Assembly (NCBI RefSeq): GCF_900119315.1
Contig: NZ_LT827010.1
Coordinates: forward strand, 5,365,001-5,429,000
Direction of reading: 5' to 3'
Length of the DNA stretch: 64,000 bases
Origin: Actinoplanes sp. SE50/110
GTDB lineage: Bacteria; Actinomycetota; Actinomycetes; Mycobacteriales; Micromonosporaceae
In this document: positions 9,345-20,260 of the stretch, piece by piece
Position numbering within the stretch: the stretch's first letter is position 1
Layout: each line of letters begins with the position of its first letter
Made by a program: the position numbers and the translations under genes
Notes under the pieces: model-generated
The model's input: the letters and a program-made list of their open reading frames with translations, nothing else
The model's database searches: none
What the model was told of the DNA's origin: nothing

Positions 9345-10448
9345 GTGAGGGCGGTCATCGTCGCGGCGGCGGTCGCGTTCCTCGTCTCCCTGTTCGCCAC
9401 CCCGGTGGCGATCCGGGTCTTCACCGCGCTCAAGGCCGGGCAGCCGATCCGCTCTCTCGGGCTGGCCTCGAACGAGGGGAAGAAGGGCACCCCCGCGATG
9501 GGCGGGGTCGCGTTCATCGTGGCGACCCTCGTCGCCTACGTCGCCGGGCACTTCGCGCTGACCACGCTGCCGAAACGGCAGATCGCGCAGGAGAAGCCGA
9601 CCATGACGGCGCTCGTGCTGCTCGGCGTGTTCGTCTTCTGCGGGGTGGTCGGTTTCCTCGACGACTTCCTCAAGGTGCGCCGGCGCAACTCCGACGGCCT
9701 GTCCGCCAAGGGCAAACTGCTCGGCCAGGCGCTCGTGGGTGTCGGGTTCGGCATCGCCGCGCTCTACGTGCGGAGCACCAACGGCCAGACGGTGGCCAGC
9801 GAGCACATCTCGTTCATCCGTGACCTCGACTGGCTGGACGTCGGCAAGGTCGGCTCGGTGATGGTGTTCGCCTTCGTGGTGACGGCGATGTCGAACGGGG
9901 TGAACCTCACCGACGGCCTCGACGGCCTGGCCACCGGCGCGTCCACCCTGGTGCTGGGCGCGTACGCGCTGATCGGCTTCTGGCAGTACCGGCACTGGTG
10001 CGCCGACCCGACGTACGCCCGCCCCGGCCAGTACTGCTACCAGGTGCGGGATCCGCTGGAGATCGCGATGATCGCGGCCGCGGCGGCCTGCGCCTGCCTG
10101 GGCTTCCTGTGGTGGAACACGTCGCCGGCCCGGATTTTCATGGGCGACGTGGGCTCGCTGGGACTCGGCGCGCTGATCGGCGGACTCGCGGTGGCCACCC
10201 GTACCACGTTGCTGTCGATCCTGATCGGTGGCCTGTTCGTCATCATCACGGTCACCTGGGTGATCCAGATCGTCTCCTACCGGACCACCGGGCGGCGGGT
10301 GTTCCGGATGGTGCCGTTGCACCACCACTTCGAGCTGGCCGGGTGGAGCGAGGTCAACATCGTCGTGCGGTTCTGGATCGTGGCCGGGGTCTGCGCGGCG
10401 ATCGGCCTCGGCCTGTTCTACACCGACTTCCTGGCGGCCGTCGGGTAG
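9345..10448 (+). CDS. mraY: MraY-type phospho-N-acetylmuramoyl-pentapeptide transferase
   Basis: A 367-residue polytopic membrane enzyme of the polyprenyl-phosphate N-acetylhexosamine-1-phosphate transferase family, which joins UDP-MurNAc-pentapeptide to undecaprenyl phosphate to give lipid I. Visible signatures are [12 protein letters not shown], the double aspartate in [37 protein letters not shown] and the MraY-specific HHHFELAGW near the C-terminus. About ten membrane helices are expected and the length is normal. Start chosen at GTG 9345, directly before the first helix; the frame upstream is antisense to the F420-type gene. It stands alone, between an oxidoreductase and an epimerase, not in a mur/fts cluster. 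It could be an extra copy or a relocated essential gene. Confidence 0.9.
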   Translation: MRAVIVAAAVAFLVSLFATPVAIRVFTALKAGQPIRSLGLASNEGKKGTPAMGGVAFIVATLVAYVAGHFALTTLPKRQIAQEKPTMTALVLLGVFVFCGVVGFLDDFLKVRRRNSDGLSAKGKLLGQALVGVGFGIAALYVRSTNGQTVASEHISFIRDLDWLDVGKVGSVMVFAFVVTAMSNGVNLTDGLDGLATGASTLVLGAYALIGFWQYRHWCADPTYARPGQYCYQVRDPLEIAMIAAAAACACLGFLWWNTSPARIFMGDVGSLGLGALIGGLAVATRTTLLSILIGGLFVIITVTWVIQIVSYRTTGRRVFRMVPLHHHFELAGWSEVNIVVRFWIVAGVCAAIGLGLFYTDFLAAVG

Positions 10449-10450
10449 CG

Positions 10451-10483
10451 GTCGTGGCGCGGGGCGGCTCCCCGCGCCACGAC
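10451..10483. terminator. Strong hairpin terminator between mraY and galM
   Basis: A perfect 14-base-pair stem (GTCGTGGCGCGGGG pairing with CCCCGCGCCACGAC) around a five-base loop CGGCT. It begins three bases after the mraY stop and lies before the stop of the convergent epimerase gene, so it can end both transcripts. No T tract follows, as is common in high-GC actinobacteria. Confidence 0.8.
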
Positions 10484-10494
10484 CTGCCGAACGG

Positions 10495-11535
10495 TCAGCC
10501 GAAGACGCCGAACGTGTGCGTCGTGCTCGACGTGTACGTCTCCCCCGGCCGCAGCGTCGTCGACGGGAAATGCGGCTGGTTCGGGCTGTCCGGGTAGTGC
10601 TGGGTTTCCAGCGCGAACGCGTCACCCTGCCGGTACTGCCGCCCGGAGATGCCGCGCAGCCGACCGTCGAGGAAGTTCCCGGAGTAGAACTGCACGCCCG
10701 GCTCGGTCGTCTCGATGGTCAGCTGCCGCCCGGTCGCCGGGTCCCGGACGATCGCCGCCACCCGGTCGGCGAGCACATAATTGTGGTCGTAGCCCCGCCC
10801 GTACGCCAATTGCGGATCGTCGTCGCGCAGCCGTTCACCGATCGCGTGGAACGTGCGGAAATCGAACGGGGTGCCCTCGACCGGCGCCAGTTCACCGGTC
10901 GGAATCAGCGCCGCGTCGACCGGCGTGTAATGGCCGGCGTTGATCTGCAGAAGATGGTCGCCGATCGTCCCACTGCCCTCGCCGGCCAGATTCCAGTACG
11001 CGTGGTTGGTCAGATTCACCACGGTCGGCTGGTCGGTCGTCGCGTGATAGTCGATCCGCAGCCGGAGCTCGTCGTCGAAGCTGAAGGTCACGGCCGTCTC
11101 GACGGCGCCGGGAAAACCTTCTTCACCGTCAGGACTGGTGTACGTCATCCGCACCCCGTCCGTGACCTCGGTGGCCGCCCAGACCCGCTTGTCGAAACCG
11201 CGCAGCCCGCCGTGCAGCGTATTCGCCCCCTCGTTCCCGGCCAGCTTGTACGCCTGCCCGTCGAGGGTGAACGTACCGCCGCCGATCCGGTTCCCGTACC
11301 GCCCGATGGTCGCGCCGAAGTACGGATTGTCCGGGTCGGTGTAACCGCTCATGTCGGCGAAGCCGAGCGTCACCTCGCCCAGCCGCCCGTCCCGATCCGG
11401 CACGATCACCGACTGGATGGTGGCACCCCAGGTGAGGACCGACACCGACGCCCCGCTCGCGCCGGTCAGCGTCCACTTCTCGATCGCCGTGCCGTCGGGT
11501 GCCTCGCCGAACGGGGTGCTGTCGATTCTCGTCAT
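10495..11535 (-). CDS. galM: Aldose 1-epimerase (galactose mutarotase)
   Basis: A 346-residue protein that should interconvert alpha and beta anomers of aldoses such as galactose or glucose in the cytoplasm. It has the family hallmarks in order: [35 protein letters not shown], the acid histidine in [14 protein letters not shown], the central GYDHNYVL and the catalytic glutamate in [15 protein letters not shown]. Start chosen at ATG 11535, with GGAAGG nine bases upstream; the frame remains open far upstream but only as antisense of the dehydrogenase gene. No signal peptide. It is divergent from the zinc dehydrogenase, suggesting a shared sugar-use role. Confidence 0.93.
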   Translation of the reverse strand: MTRIDSTPFGEAPDGTAIEKWTLTGASGASVSVLTWGATIQSVIVPDRDGRLGEVTLGFADMSGYTDPDNPYFGATIGRYGNRIGGGTFTLDGQAYKLAGNEGANTLHGGLRGFDKRVWAATEVTDGVRMTYTSPDGEEGFPGAVETAVTFSFDDELRLRIDYHATTDQPTVVNLTNHAYWNLAGEGSGTIGDHLLQINAGHYTPVDAALIPTGELAPVEGTPFDFRTFHAIGERLRDDDPQLAYGRGYDHNYVLADRVAAIVRDPATGRQLTIETTEPGVQFYSGNFLDGRLRGISGRQYRQGDAFALETQHYPDSPNQPHFPSTTLRPGETYTSSTTHTFGVFG

Positions 11536-11658
11536 CGGGTTCCTTCCGCGAACTTCCCGGCTTACCGGACCGGGAGGAAACGTACCGTTTTCCCGGCACG
11601 TCAGGAATGGTGATCCCACGGGCGGAAGTGGCCGGGAGCAAGCTCTACGCTGGCGACC

Positions 11659-12654
11659 ATGCGCGCGCTCGTCTTCACCGATCCCGGCCGGGCCGAGGTC
11701 CAGGACGTGCCGGAGCCACAGGCCGGCCCCGGCCAGGTGGTGGTCGGCATCGAGCGGGTCGGGGTGTGCGGCACCGACGTCGAGCTGTTCACCGGCGAGA
11801 TGAGCTACCTGCACACCGGCGCCGCGTCGTATCCGCTGCGCCCCGGCCACGAGTGGGCCGGAACGGTCATCGCCACCGGCCCCGGCGTCGACGAGAGCTG
11901 GCTCGGCCGGCGGGTCACCGGCGACACCATGATCGGCTGCGGCGCGTGCCCACGCTGTCGCTCCGGCCGGCACCACGTCTGCCCCGACCGGCACGAGCTG
12001 GGCTGCCGCGACGGCCTGCCCGGCGCGCTGGCCGAGCGGCTGCTCTTCCCGGCGGCCTATCTGCATCCGCTGCCCGACCCGGTCGACGCCACGCTGGGTG
12101 CCCTGGTCGAGCCGGGCGGCAACGCGCTGCGCGCGGTCCGGGCCGCCGCGGTGGCCCCCGGCGAACGGTTGCTGATCCTCGGCACCGGCACCATCGGCCT
12201 GCTCGCCGCCATGTTCGGGGCGGCCCAGGGCGCCGAGGTGCACCTGCTCGGCCTCGGCGACGAGCCGCTCGCCGACACCCCGGTGTGGACCCGCGACACC
12301 CTGCCCGACCTGCCCTGGCACGGGGTCGTCGACGCCACCAACGCGGCGGCCGTGCCGAGCCTCGCGGTGCACCTGGTCGAACCCGGCCGCACCGTGGTCT
12401 ATATCGGTCTCGCCGGCTCGCCCAGCCTGGTCGACACCCGCGACATCGTGCTCAAGGACGTCACCACCGTCGGCATTCTCGGCGCCTCCTCAGGTCTTTC
12501 CGGAGCGATTGCGGCGTACGCCGCGAAGCCCACCGCCCCGCGCAGACTGGTCGCCGCCACCCTCACCCTGCCCGAGATCGTCGACGTCCTCGCCGGCAAC
12601 CGCCCGGCCGGCGCCGGCCCCGGCCCGAAATTCCACGCCGACCCCCGCCGCTGA
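11659..12654 (+). CDS. Zinc-dependent alcohol/polyol dehydrogenase
   Basis: A 331-residue medium-chain dehydrogenase. The N-terminal GroES-like half has the catalytic zinc site pattern [11 protein letters not shown] and [11 protein letters not shown], and the structural zinc cysteines in [15 protein letters not shown]. The cofactor half has [24 protein letters not shown], a Rossmann motif with GTGTIG, but the segment after it is short and lacks the usual acidic residue signature at the end of the second strand, so NAD versus NADP cannot be judged. It resembles threonine/sorbitol dehydrogenase-like proteins. Shorter than the usual 340-350 residues. Divergent from galM, so oxidation of a sugar or polyol is plausible. 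Confidence 0.85.
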   Translation: MRALVFTDPGRAEVQDVPEPQAGPGQVVVGIERVGVCGTDVELFTGEMSYLHTGAASYPLRPGHEWAGTVIATGPGVDESWLGRRVTGDTMIGCGACPRCRSGRHHVCPDRHELGCRDGLPGALAERLLFPAAYLHPLPDPVDATLGALVEPGGNALRAVRAAAVAPGERLLILGTGTIGLLAAMFGAAQGAEVHLLGLGDEPLADTPVWTRDTLPDLPWHGVVDATNAAAVPSLAVHLVEPGRTVVYIGLAGSPSLVDTRDIVLKDVTTVGILGASSGLSGAIAAYAAKPTAPRRLVAATLTLPEIVDVLAGNRPAGAGPGPKFHADPRR

Positions 12655-12970
12655 GCAACCCGGCCGCGCTCGCGCCCGACAGGACCGTCGTCACCGTCGC
12701 TGACGCCGTGGAAATCCTGCTCTGAGTGGCCGGTCCTACGGTGCAGTGACGGGTCGCAGCGGTCGTTCGCGAGCGGTTGACCCCGGCCTGGAGGGTATGG
12801 CTCAATGCCTGTTGCCGAGCGATGGCCAGCGAGACTCGGCCGTCCGGGACGCCATGACGACTTCGGCCAGCACCGAGGTGATTCGTGACCGGTGACCTCG
12901 TCGATCATCGCCGCAAGCCGCTGAAAGGCCCCGGCGGCGAAGTGGCGACGTCGGAAGCGATGAGCCGATA
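12655..12970. other. Non-coding stretch, possibly decayed sequence
   Basis: About 316 bases between the dehydrogenase and the FtsX-like gene. The first 70 bases continue an open plus-strand frame ending DRTVVTVADAVEILL at 12725, which looks protein-like but has no start or domain of its own. The remainder shows no recognisable gene, repeat or hairpin. Confidence 0.35.
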
Positions 12971-13513
12971 TCAGTGGCAGCGAACCTGCAGGACTGGGTT
13001 CTCATCGATGGATCCCATGACGACACTGTATTGCTCCACCCCGGGGAGCGCACGTATCGCCTCCATGGTTCGACAATCGAAATCGGAAGCCTTCATATCC
13101 AGGCGGAACGACACGGGCAGGCCGTTATCCGAACCCGACTTTTCTATCGCTTCAATCATCTCCGGTTTATCCTTGTACATTTCCTTGAACTTTGCGAGGG
13201 CTTCCTCCTTGGACTCGTATCGCAGGTCTTTGACGGCGGGGACCTTCTCCAGCTCTGTCCGTATCGCTGACGTCTGTGCCGCCGTGACGCTCTGCTTCAG
13301 AAAGAAGGAAACGTTGTACCGCTGTTCTGCGGGTTTACGCCAGCCCGACAACAGCAATACTGAGGTGGCTCCAGCGGCCCCGACGACCAGCGCCACGAGG
13401 GCTGTCGCGAGAAGGGTGACGCTTCGCCGCTTCGGCGCAGTCCCGTGGGACATGAGCGGCGGCTGTGTGGGTGCGGGCAGGTCGACGCCGGAATAAGAGC
13501 TTGAATCAGACAC
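12971..13513 (-). CDS. Single-pass protein with FtsX-type extracellular domain
   Basis: From GTG 13513 the protein has about 180 residues: a Pro-rich cytoplasmic tail, one membrane segment (SVTLLATALVALVVGAAGATSVLLLSGW), then a domain matching the FtsX extracellular region (VSFFLKQSVTAAQTSAI, VKDLRYESKEEALAKF, LPVSFRLDMKASDFDC, GVEQYSVVM). In real FtsX (about 300 residues) this domain sits between membrane helices of an ABC-like permease that works with FtsE to activate cell-wall hydrolases. Here all later helices are missing and no FtsE is nearby. A decoy or regulator of wall hydrolysis is possible. Codon use is less GC-rich than in the sugar genes to the left. An ATG at 13453 is an alternative start. 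Confidence 0.7.
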   Translation of the reverse strand: MSDSSSYSGVDLPAPTQPPLMSHGTAPKRRSVTLLATALVALVVGAAGATSVLLLSGWRKPAEQRYNVSFFLKQSVTAAQTSAIRTELEKVPAVKDLRYESKEEALAKFKEMYKDKPEMIEAIEKSGSDNGLPVSFRLDMKASDFDCRTMEAIRALPGVEQYSVVMGSIDENPVLQVRCH

Positions 13514-14107
13514 GGCGGGCCACTCTATCAGAGGGGGCCAATACTGCGACTGCCGCCTCGATTCCACAGCGTTGACGATGAGATATTGCCGTCCGACCGA
13601 AGGACGACCAGCTATCTTTTGTGCAATGCGCCAAACAGCCCTGAGCTGGACCCGCCGATTAGGCGAAAACTGCTGTCCGCACCGCACGGGGTCAGGCCTA
13701 CTCTTCCGAAGCCAAGATCATTTCAGAGCCGCGCCCACAACTGAGTGAGGCTCCGGGCGACAAAGGAGCGACTTCACTGTCATGATTTTCCTGAATGGGC
13801 AAGCACCGCGTCGTCGGTAGCTCGCACAGGCTACGGTCCTGGGCGACACGTAGGGAGATACAGATGGTGGAAATGGATCATCGCCAGGCGATTGAACGAA
13901 CGCTTTCCGTCGGTCGGCCGATGGCCGTAGCGACAGTCTGCCCATATGGTCACGGCCACGACAGGAACCTCGCGAAGCTGGCCGCCACCGGATCTTCGGC
14001 GAAAACGCATCCATCGCCACCGCGGCCCACGGCCGGAGAAATCTGTGCTGAACGGTGCCGTCATCTGATGCGCCAGCGGTGGCCGACCAGCGAGAATACA
14101 AGATTGG
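13514..14107. other. Long non-coding stretch between two orphan membrane proteins
   Basis: Nearly 600 bases with lower GC than the surroundings. Open frames on both strands translate to Arg/His/Ser-rich sequence with no domain. It must hold the promoters of the two divergently arranged flanking genes, but I cannot pick out confident -35/-10 pairs or operators. Confidence 0.35.
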
Positions 14108-14767
14108 GTGGATCTTCCGACGATGGGAATACTCCTGGCGATCTCCGTTCTGGTCGCCATCACGGGTGTACTGATCGTGGCCATCGGTCGATCCACCGGC
14201 GCTGATCGCGCCAGCTGGGCCGGCGTGCTGGTCGGCGTGGTCGGCGTCGCGGCGACAGTCTTTTTCGGCATTCAGGCCCACGGCGACTCGACCGGCGGCA
14301 GCACACACGCCGGCCCCTCGGCGACTCCGCCGTCGAAGCCTTCACCGGAACACGTCATTTATGTCGCCGAGGTCAACCAGTGGTGCCGGGATGCGCAGGC
14401 ACAGCTCGACAGGGCCGGGGAAGCGCCGGATAACGGCATCGCCGCCCAGGTTCGATGGACAACGGCAGCGGAGAACACGTTGAAGGCACTCTATTCCAAA
14501 TGGGCTCCAGCTCCATATCCCGAGGAGGATGAGGAGCACATCAAGGCTATGATGAATTCATTGAACCGCATACAGGTCGATGTCAACCTTCTCTTGACCC
14601 TATTGGAGCAGCAGGGTCAGGCCAAAACGCAAGCCGTCTCCGATGGCCTTCAGAACCAAGTGAATGCCACAATCGCAAAGGTCAGTGACGACTATAACGA
14701 CATCGACGATGCGATCGTCTCCTACGGCGACCTCGCAGACTGCCGGAGCTTCTTCACATCCCGGTGA
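14108..14767 (+). CDS. Hypothetical membrane-anchored protein
   Basis: A 219-residue protein of unknown function. Two membrane segments lie at the N-terminus (ILLAISVLVAITGVLIVAIG and SWAGVLVGVVGVAATVFFG), then a Thr/Ser/Pro linker, then a helical extracytoplasmic domain of about 140 residues with two cysteines (QWCRDAQAQL and LADCRSFF) that could pair. GTG 14108 is the longest start; ATG 14123, with GGTGGA ten bases upstream, is at least as likely. Neighbours are also orphan membrane proteins of lower GC. No family is recognised. Confidence 0.7.
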   Translation: MDLPTMGILLAISVLVAITGVLIVAIGRSTGADRASWAGVLVGVVGVAATVFFGIQAHGDSTGGSTHAGPSATPPSKPSPEHVIYVAEVNQWCRDAQAQLDRAGEAPDNGIAAQVRWTTAAENTLKALYSKWAPAPYPEEDEEHIKAMMNSLNRIQVDVNLLLTLLEQQGQAKTQAVSDGLQNQVNATIAKVSDDYNDIDDAIVSYGDLADCRSFFTSR

Positions 14768-14846
14768 CGCCAGGTTCCCCTGAGAACCATCACCTTCGGG
14801 GCGGGGACGGTGCGACGGCAGGCCTCGACAATGGCGGTCCGGTGCA

Positions 14847-15350
14847 TCAGGGCAATTCCCACTGCACGTCGGTGGTATTCACCGGCTGCGGTCGGTATCC
14901 TTCCGGATCTTTCCGCGATCCCGTTCTCGGATACCTGAGAAATGGAAAGAACGCAACGAGTACAGAAAGTAGCGCAATGGCGCCGACCGTGGTCCATTTC
15001 GCTGGTTCACTGACATCAAAGGACCCAGGACGAGTATGCGGCTCAAGCAAGGGATAGATAGCGCCTGCTTCGCCGAGGATGAACACCACCGAGGAGACGA
15101 CGGCCAACACGATCCCACCACGGTGGCGATTGCGCGACTTGTCGAAACTTCGCGAAAGAATTTCCAGCCTCGTGGTGAAGTCCCCGCTTGCCTTTCCCTT
15201 ACCACTCTCCCAGAGTTCCTCGATTCGTCGACGTGCTGCCATAATTCTCAACGCGCGTTGCCGAGCGAGATGAATATTCTCGATCCAGATGGGAATCATC
15301 AAAGCCGGAAGTATCTGAGCCGAGGCGGCGAAATAGGTCTCCGAGTCCAC
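14847..15350 (-). CDS. Hypothetical membrane protein
   Basis: About 167 residues if the GTG at 15350 is the start; the frame is open to 15488, and the start is uncertain. Three membrane segments are visible: FAASAQILPALMIPIWIENI, GIVLAVVSSVVFILGEAGAI and TTVGAIALLSVLVAFFPFL. A basic helical stretch (LARQRALRIMAARRRIEELW) lies between the first two, probably cytoplasmic. No family is recognised. It is convergent with the previous membrane protein and shares its lower-GC codon use, so the two may have come in together. Confidence 0.65.
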   Translation of the reverse strand: MDSETYFAASAQILPALMIPIWIENIHLARQRALRIMAARRRIEELWESGKGKASGDFTTRLEILSRSFDKSRNRHRGGIVLAVVSSVVFILGEAGAIYPLLEPHTRPGSFDVSEPAKWTTVGAIALLSVLVAFFPFLRYPRTGSRKDPEGYRPQPVNTTDVQWELP

Positions 15351-15617
15351 CTCTTCATTATGCCGATGAGCGCAATAACTGTTCCCCCATTCGGATGACG
15401 GATTTGGGCTCGGCCCCGGCCAGCGTCCGGATCTGCCGCTGATGGCGCCCACCTCCTGCGCGGCGTCCGAGCCGCCGCGTGCGACCAACGCAGGTCGATC
15501 GCCGTTGGAGTAGGCGCCGGCAGCAGGAGCTTCGGATGATCGGGTTGCCGGGGCGGATACGCTTTTCGCGTAACCCGCGGGAAGGTGAAAGATCCGGTGC
15601 CCGTCCAGACTCGACGC

Positions 15618-16589
15618 ATGGACGATCTGGTGGCCGGCACCCCGGCATTGACGCGACTGCGCTGGTTGCTTGAGGGACTCGACGGACGGTGGCCCGTCGA
15701 CGTCGACGTCGACGGCGCCTTGGACCCCGGATTCGCGGCGGGGATCGGCGGCGCCTCAGCACTGCGGGACATCACCGGCAGCCGGGCGGCCGGGCTCGCC
15801 CCGATCCGCGTCGTCGGCGTCGACGCTGACGGGACAGCGGCCACGGCCCGATTCCGCACCCGCGACGACGACCTGTGGGTGTCGCACGTCGAGGTCGGGG
15901 CCGAGGTGCCACATCGGATCACGCTGACCCATACGCAGCGCTGGGTGCCGGACTATCTCACGCCCGGCCTGCCGGCGGACTTCACCGGCGTGCCGATGAC
16001 ATCCAGGTCCGGCGCGGCGCTGATCGTGTTCGGTGGGGTGCCCGGCAGCGGAAAGAGCACGGTCGCCGACCGTGTCGGGGCGGCGTTGGACGTGCCGGTG
16101 TTCGCGCTGGACTGGCTGATGGGTGCACTGAGCCCGTTCGGGATGCGGCACCGCACCGACCTCATGAGCATCGGTGCGGAACTGCTGACGACGCTGGCCT
16201 ATCGGGAGCTGTCCGCCGGACGCTCGGCGATCCTCGACACGACGAGCGAGGAGCCGGGGGTACGGGCCCGCTGGGCGAGTCTCGCGTCAGCGGCCGGCGC
16301 CGCGTTCATCCCGGTGGTCTGCGCCTGCAGCGTGGAGTCTTTGCACCGGGAGCGGGTGGAGACCCGGGTGCGCGGCATTCCCGGCTGGGCTGACGCCGGC
16401 GACTGGCCGGACGCGAAGGCCCGGCTCGCGGCGTTCCCGCCCTGGCCGGACGCCCTGCTCGTCGACACGGCCCGACCGTTGGAGGCCTGTGTCGCGACAG
16501 TGCTCGGCCACATCGATCACCGGCGGGACGCCGATGCGAGCCGGGGTCGAGCAGGCTCGGTGTCGACTTTCCGTGACAAACGGATATAA
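15618..16589 (+). CDS. Two-domain protein: LpqF/ORF12 N-terminal-like domain plus P-loop kinase
   Basis: About 323 residues from ATG 15618 (GTG 15585 is an alternative). Residues 1-125 resemble the small NTF2-like domain found before beta-lactamase-like domains in Cpe/LpqF proteins (LTRLRWLLEGLDGRW, then IRVVGVDADGTAATARFRTR and PHRITLTH). Residues 135-310 form a zeta-toxin/chloramphenicol-phosphotransferase-like P-loop kinase: Walker A in VFGGVPGSGKSTVADRVG, a DTT block (SAILDTTSEEPGVRARW) and a C-terminal LLVDTARPLEACV. It probably phosphorylates a small molecule, target unknown. The fusion of these two parts is unusual. The N-terminal call is by resemblance only. Confidence 0.7.
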   Translation: MDDLVAGTPALTRLRWLLEGLDGRWPVDVDVDGALDPGFAAGIGGASALRDITGSRAAGLAPIRVVGVDADGTAATARFRTRDDDLWVSHVEVGAEVPHRITLTHTQRWVPDYLTPGLPADFTGVPMTSRSGAALIVFGGVPGSGKSTVADRVGAALDVPVFALDWLMGALSPFGMRHRTDLMSIGAELLTTLAYRELSAGRSAILDTTSEEPGVRARWASLASAAGAAFIPVVCACSVESLHRERVETRVRGIPGWADAGDWPDAKARLAAFPPWPDALLVDTARPLEACVATVLGHIDHRRDADASRGRAGSVSTFRDKRI

Positions 16590-16650
16590 CAGTTCTGGAC
16601 ATACGATTCGAAGATTACGGCCGCCAATAGATGACCCCCCTCAACGGCTC

Positions 16651-16661
16651 CGAAACTTTCG
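16651..16661. promoter_or_regulatory. Xylanase-type operator CGAAACTTTCG
   Basis: CGAAA, a central C, then TTTCG: a perfect 11-base inverted repeat 325 bases before the xylan-enzyme start. The GAAA(C/G)TTTC palindrome is known upstream of xylanase genes in Streptomyces and relatives, where a repressor binds it. The distance to the start codon implies a long leader or an additional promoter nearer the gene. Confidence 0.6.
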
Positions 16662-16817
16662 ATGCATTACATCCGTCGCGTCTCACTGGCCTCGCCAGCA
16701 TGCCCATCACCGACGGCGCATCCACCGATGATCCCACCATCGCCGCAGCTAGGAGCCCTCCCGAACCGGCTGACGATCGTCGTACTGTCGCATCTGGATT
16801 CCGGAAGTTCTTCGTAA

Positions 16818-19379
<2,562 letters not shown>

Positions 19380-19386
19380 CGACGCT

Positions 19387-19432
19387 CCGCATCGCTGCCA
19401 CCGGGACTGTTCGCCCGGTGGCAGCGATGCGG
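19387..19432. terminator. Strong hairpin terminator after the xylan enzyme
   Basis: A perfect 19-base-pair stem (CCGCATCGCTGCCACCGGG with its inverse complement) and an eight-base loop ACTGTTCG, beginning eight bases after the stop codon. Confidence 0.9.
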
Positions 19433-19458
19433 TCAACGGTCGTCGGCCGCGCGCACCG

Positions 19459-19563
19459 TCAGGCGATGCGGGTGCAGGTCAGCGACAGGCCGGGCGCCCA
19501 CGCGTCGCCGTCGCGAGACATCGGGTCGGGTGTCAGGGCTTCGCCGCCGACCACGTCAGCCAT
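19459..19563 (-). CDS. Possible 34-residue peptide
   Basis: An ATG at 19563 opens a 34-codon frame starting MADVVGGEALTPDPMS and ending LTCTRIA. It follows the three tiny genes of the acyltransferase operon on the same strand. There is no strong ribosome site and no recognised family, so this may be chance. It is noted because the operon upstream is made of similarly small proteins. Confidence 0.2.
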   Translation of the reverse strand: MADVVGGEALTPDPMSRDGDAWAPGLSLTCTRIA

Positions 19564-19596
19564 GCCAGCGGGATCGGCGGCCGGTGAAACCTGTGC

Positions 19597-19830
19597 CTAT
19601 TCCGCCTTGGCGGACTCTTCGCCGGGTGGCGCCATCCGGTTCCCGCGCATCGGCGGCTCGCCCGCCGGATGCGATGCGGCCGGCGGCTCGGCCGGCGGGG
19701 CGGGGTGGCCGGAGCGGAACGCGCGGGGGTCGAACGCGCCGCCGGGGTGCTCCTGGACGAACTCGCCCTGGGCGTCACTGATCAGGCCGCGGGCGCGGTC
19801 GGGGTCGTTCCGGTCCGGTGCGTTGCTCAT
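19597..19830 (-). CDS. Small hydrophilic hypothetical protein (77 aa)
   Basis: This small soluble protein begins MSNAPDRNDPDRARGLI, then QGEFVQEHPGGAFDPRAF and a Pro-rich tail. It is rich in Asp, Glu, Pro and Arg, with no membrane segment or cysteine, and is probably disordered. It is the last sure gene of the operon: its ATG overlaps the stop of the preceding 57-residue gene (ATGA) and has GAGGAG eight bases upstream. Function unknown; a stress or desiccation role would be a guess. Confidence 0.6.
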   Translation of the reverse strand: MSNAPDRNDPDRARGLISDAQGEFVQEHPGGAFDPRAFRSGHPAPPAEPPAASHPAGEPPMRGNRMAPPGEESAKAE

Positions 19831-20000
19831 CGCGGCTCCTCGACCGGGGCGCCGGGCAACGGCTCGGCCGTGCGGTGACCGGTGTCGTCGACCAGCCCGG
19901 GCGCCATGCTGCCGCCGTGCGCCTCCTGCGCGTCCCGCTTCGGGACGCGCTCCTGCCCGGGGGTGTCCTCGTCGTACTGCTCGGGATCGACATCATTCAT
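19827..20000 (-). CDS. Small acidic hypothetical protein (57 aa)
   Basis: This 57-residue acidic protein begins MNDVDPEQYDEDTPGQERVP and ends PGAPVEEPR. GGAG lies six bases before its ATG. The stop overlaps the start of the 77-residue gene by four bases. It is the middle member of three tiny hydrophilic proteins behind the acyltransferase. The frame is open upstream, but that part lies across the acyltransferase end and is not protein-like. No family recognised. Confidence 0.6.
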   Translation of the reverse strand: MNDVDPEQYDEDTPGQERVPKRDAQEAHGGSMAPGLVDDTGHRTAEPLPGAPVEEPR

Positions 20001-20056
20001 GATCGCTCCTATACCCGCGCCGTCCGGTCCGATGCAGCGAACCCGGCGCGACCGCA

Positions 20057-20260
20057 TCAGTCGGGGCGGTAGGCGGTGCTGTCGCCGGACACCGCGTTCT
20101 CGTCGTAGCCGGCGCCGGTCGGTGCCTCGTCGGGCTCGGGCTCCTCGGCGGGCGCCCCGGCAACCGATTCGCCGGGACGGCGCAGGGAGGCCGCGTAGGC
20201 GGGCGTGCCGTCCGGCTCGTCGGTGGGATGCCGGCCCGCGGCTTGCTGTTCGGTACTCAT
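20057..20260 (-). CDS. Small hydrophilic hypothetical protein (67 aa)
   Basis: A 67-residue protein, MSTEQQAAGRHPTDEPDG and onward, rich in Ala, Glu, Pro and Asp, without membrane segment or cysteine. Its ATG overlaps the stop of the acyltransferase gene (ATGA), so it is translationally coupled. Composition is like that of the next two genes downstream, 57 bases further on. No family recognised. Confidence 0.6.
   Translation of the reverse strand: MSTEQQAAGRHPTDEPDGTPAYAASLRRPGESVAGAPAEEPEPDEAPTGAGYDENAVSGDSTAYRPD

Noticed and set aside
13795-14205. Possible 136-codon gene in the gap before the 219-residue membrane protein
   Set aside because: Composition is Arg/His/Gly-rich with no ribosome site or domain, and it overlaps the next gene's start in another frame.
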